A DNA stretch of 6,562 nucleotides, from NCBI GenBank assembly GCA_905236615.1, contig CAJORC010000178.1:1-6562 (forward strand). The letters run 5' to 3'. A program made the position numbers and the translations under genes. Position 1 is the first letter of the stretch. The number at the start of each line of letters is the position of its first letter. This DNA comes from an uncultured Lachnospiraceae bacterium. GTDB lineage: Bacteria > Bacillota > Clostridia > Lachnospirales > Lachnospiraceae. The notes under the pieces were generated by a model that had not been told where the DNA came from, searched no databases, and saw only the letters and a list, made by a program, of their open reading frames with translations. This document shows positions 6,521-6,562 of the stretch, in pieces.

Positions 6521-6562
6521 TTATGAAATTTTCATGTATGGCAAAAACCTCACACAATAGAT

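Noticed and set aside
6523..6535. Short inverted repeat ATGAAA-T-TTTCAT upstream of rny
   Set aside because: It is only 6 bp per arm, A/T-rich, with a 1-nt centre and no T-run; not a credible terminator, and too weak to call an operator.
6521..6562. Tail of an upstream minus-strand gene ending in TAA at 6521-6523, directly before the rny ribosome site
   Set aside because: Only 13 open codons are visible and they match no family I recognise (not convincingly a RecX C-terminus), so a gene call cannot be supported.

Overview
The window looks like an ordinary chromosomal segment of an anaerobic Firmicute, most likely a Clostridia/Lachnospiraceae-type genome. The reasons are moderate-to-low GC, strong GGAGG ribosome binding sites, RNase Y, a Gram-positive class II GalT, a cupin-type AraC regulator and a TTG start. 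The lineage is inferred from protein character, not from a search.

Layout from left to right: (1) positions 1-287, minus strand, the N-terminal 95 codons of a CNNM/CorC (HlyC-like, DUF21) membrane protein that starts with TTG and runs off the left edge; (2) 305-1084, minus, a ThiM-like hydroxyethylthiazole kinase with unusual active-site motifs; (3) 1132-1202, a promoter for thiM whose -35 lies in the U-tail of a strong hairpin terminator that ends galT; (4) 1220-2719 galT and 2747-3913 galK, minus, a two-gene Leloir operon; (5) 3914-4069, a divergent regulatory region; (6) 4070-4903, plus, an AraC-family regulator; (7) 4916-4947, a perfect 12-bp hairpin that can end transcription from both sides; (8) 4952-6502, minus, rny (RNase Y), followed by 60 bp of leader to the right edge.

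The genes fall into three functional blocks. galK and galT phosphorylate galactose and exchange galactose-1-phosphate with UDP-glucose. The divergent AraC protein is the obvious candidate regulator, and a tandem 19-bp imperfect repeat sits between the two promoters. thiM and the CNNM protein form a second, separately promoted unit. rny is a housekeeping mRNA-decay gene transcribed toward araC. No epimerase (galE), mutarotase, transporter or glycosidase is visible here.

I see no mobile element, CRISPR array, RNA gene or novel multi-gene system. The most notable points are the ThiM-like protein's altered catalytic motifs, the overlap of terminator and promoter in front of it, and the absence of a Shine-Dalgarno sequence before the araC start.
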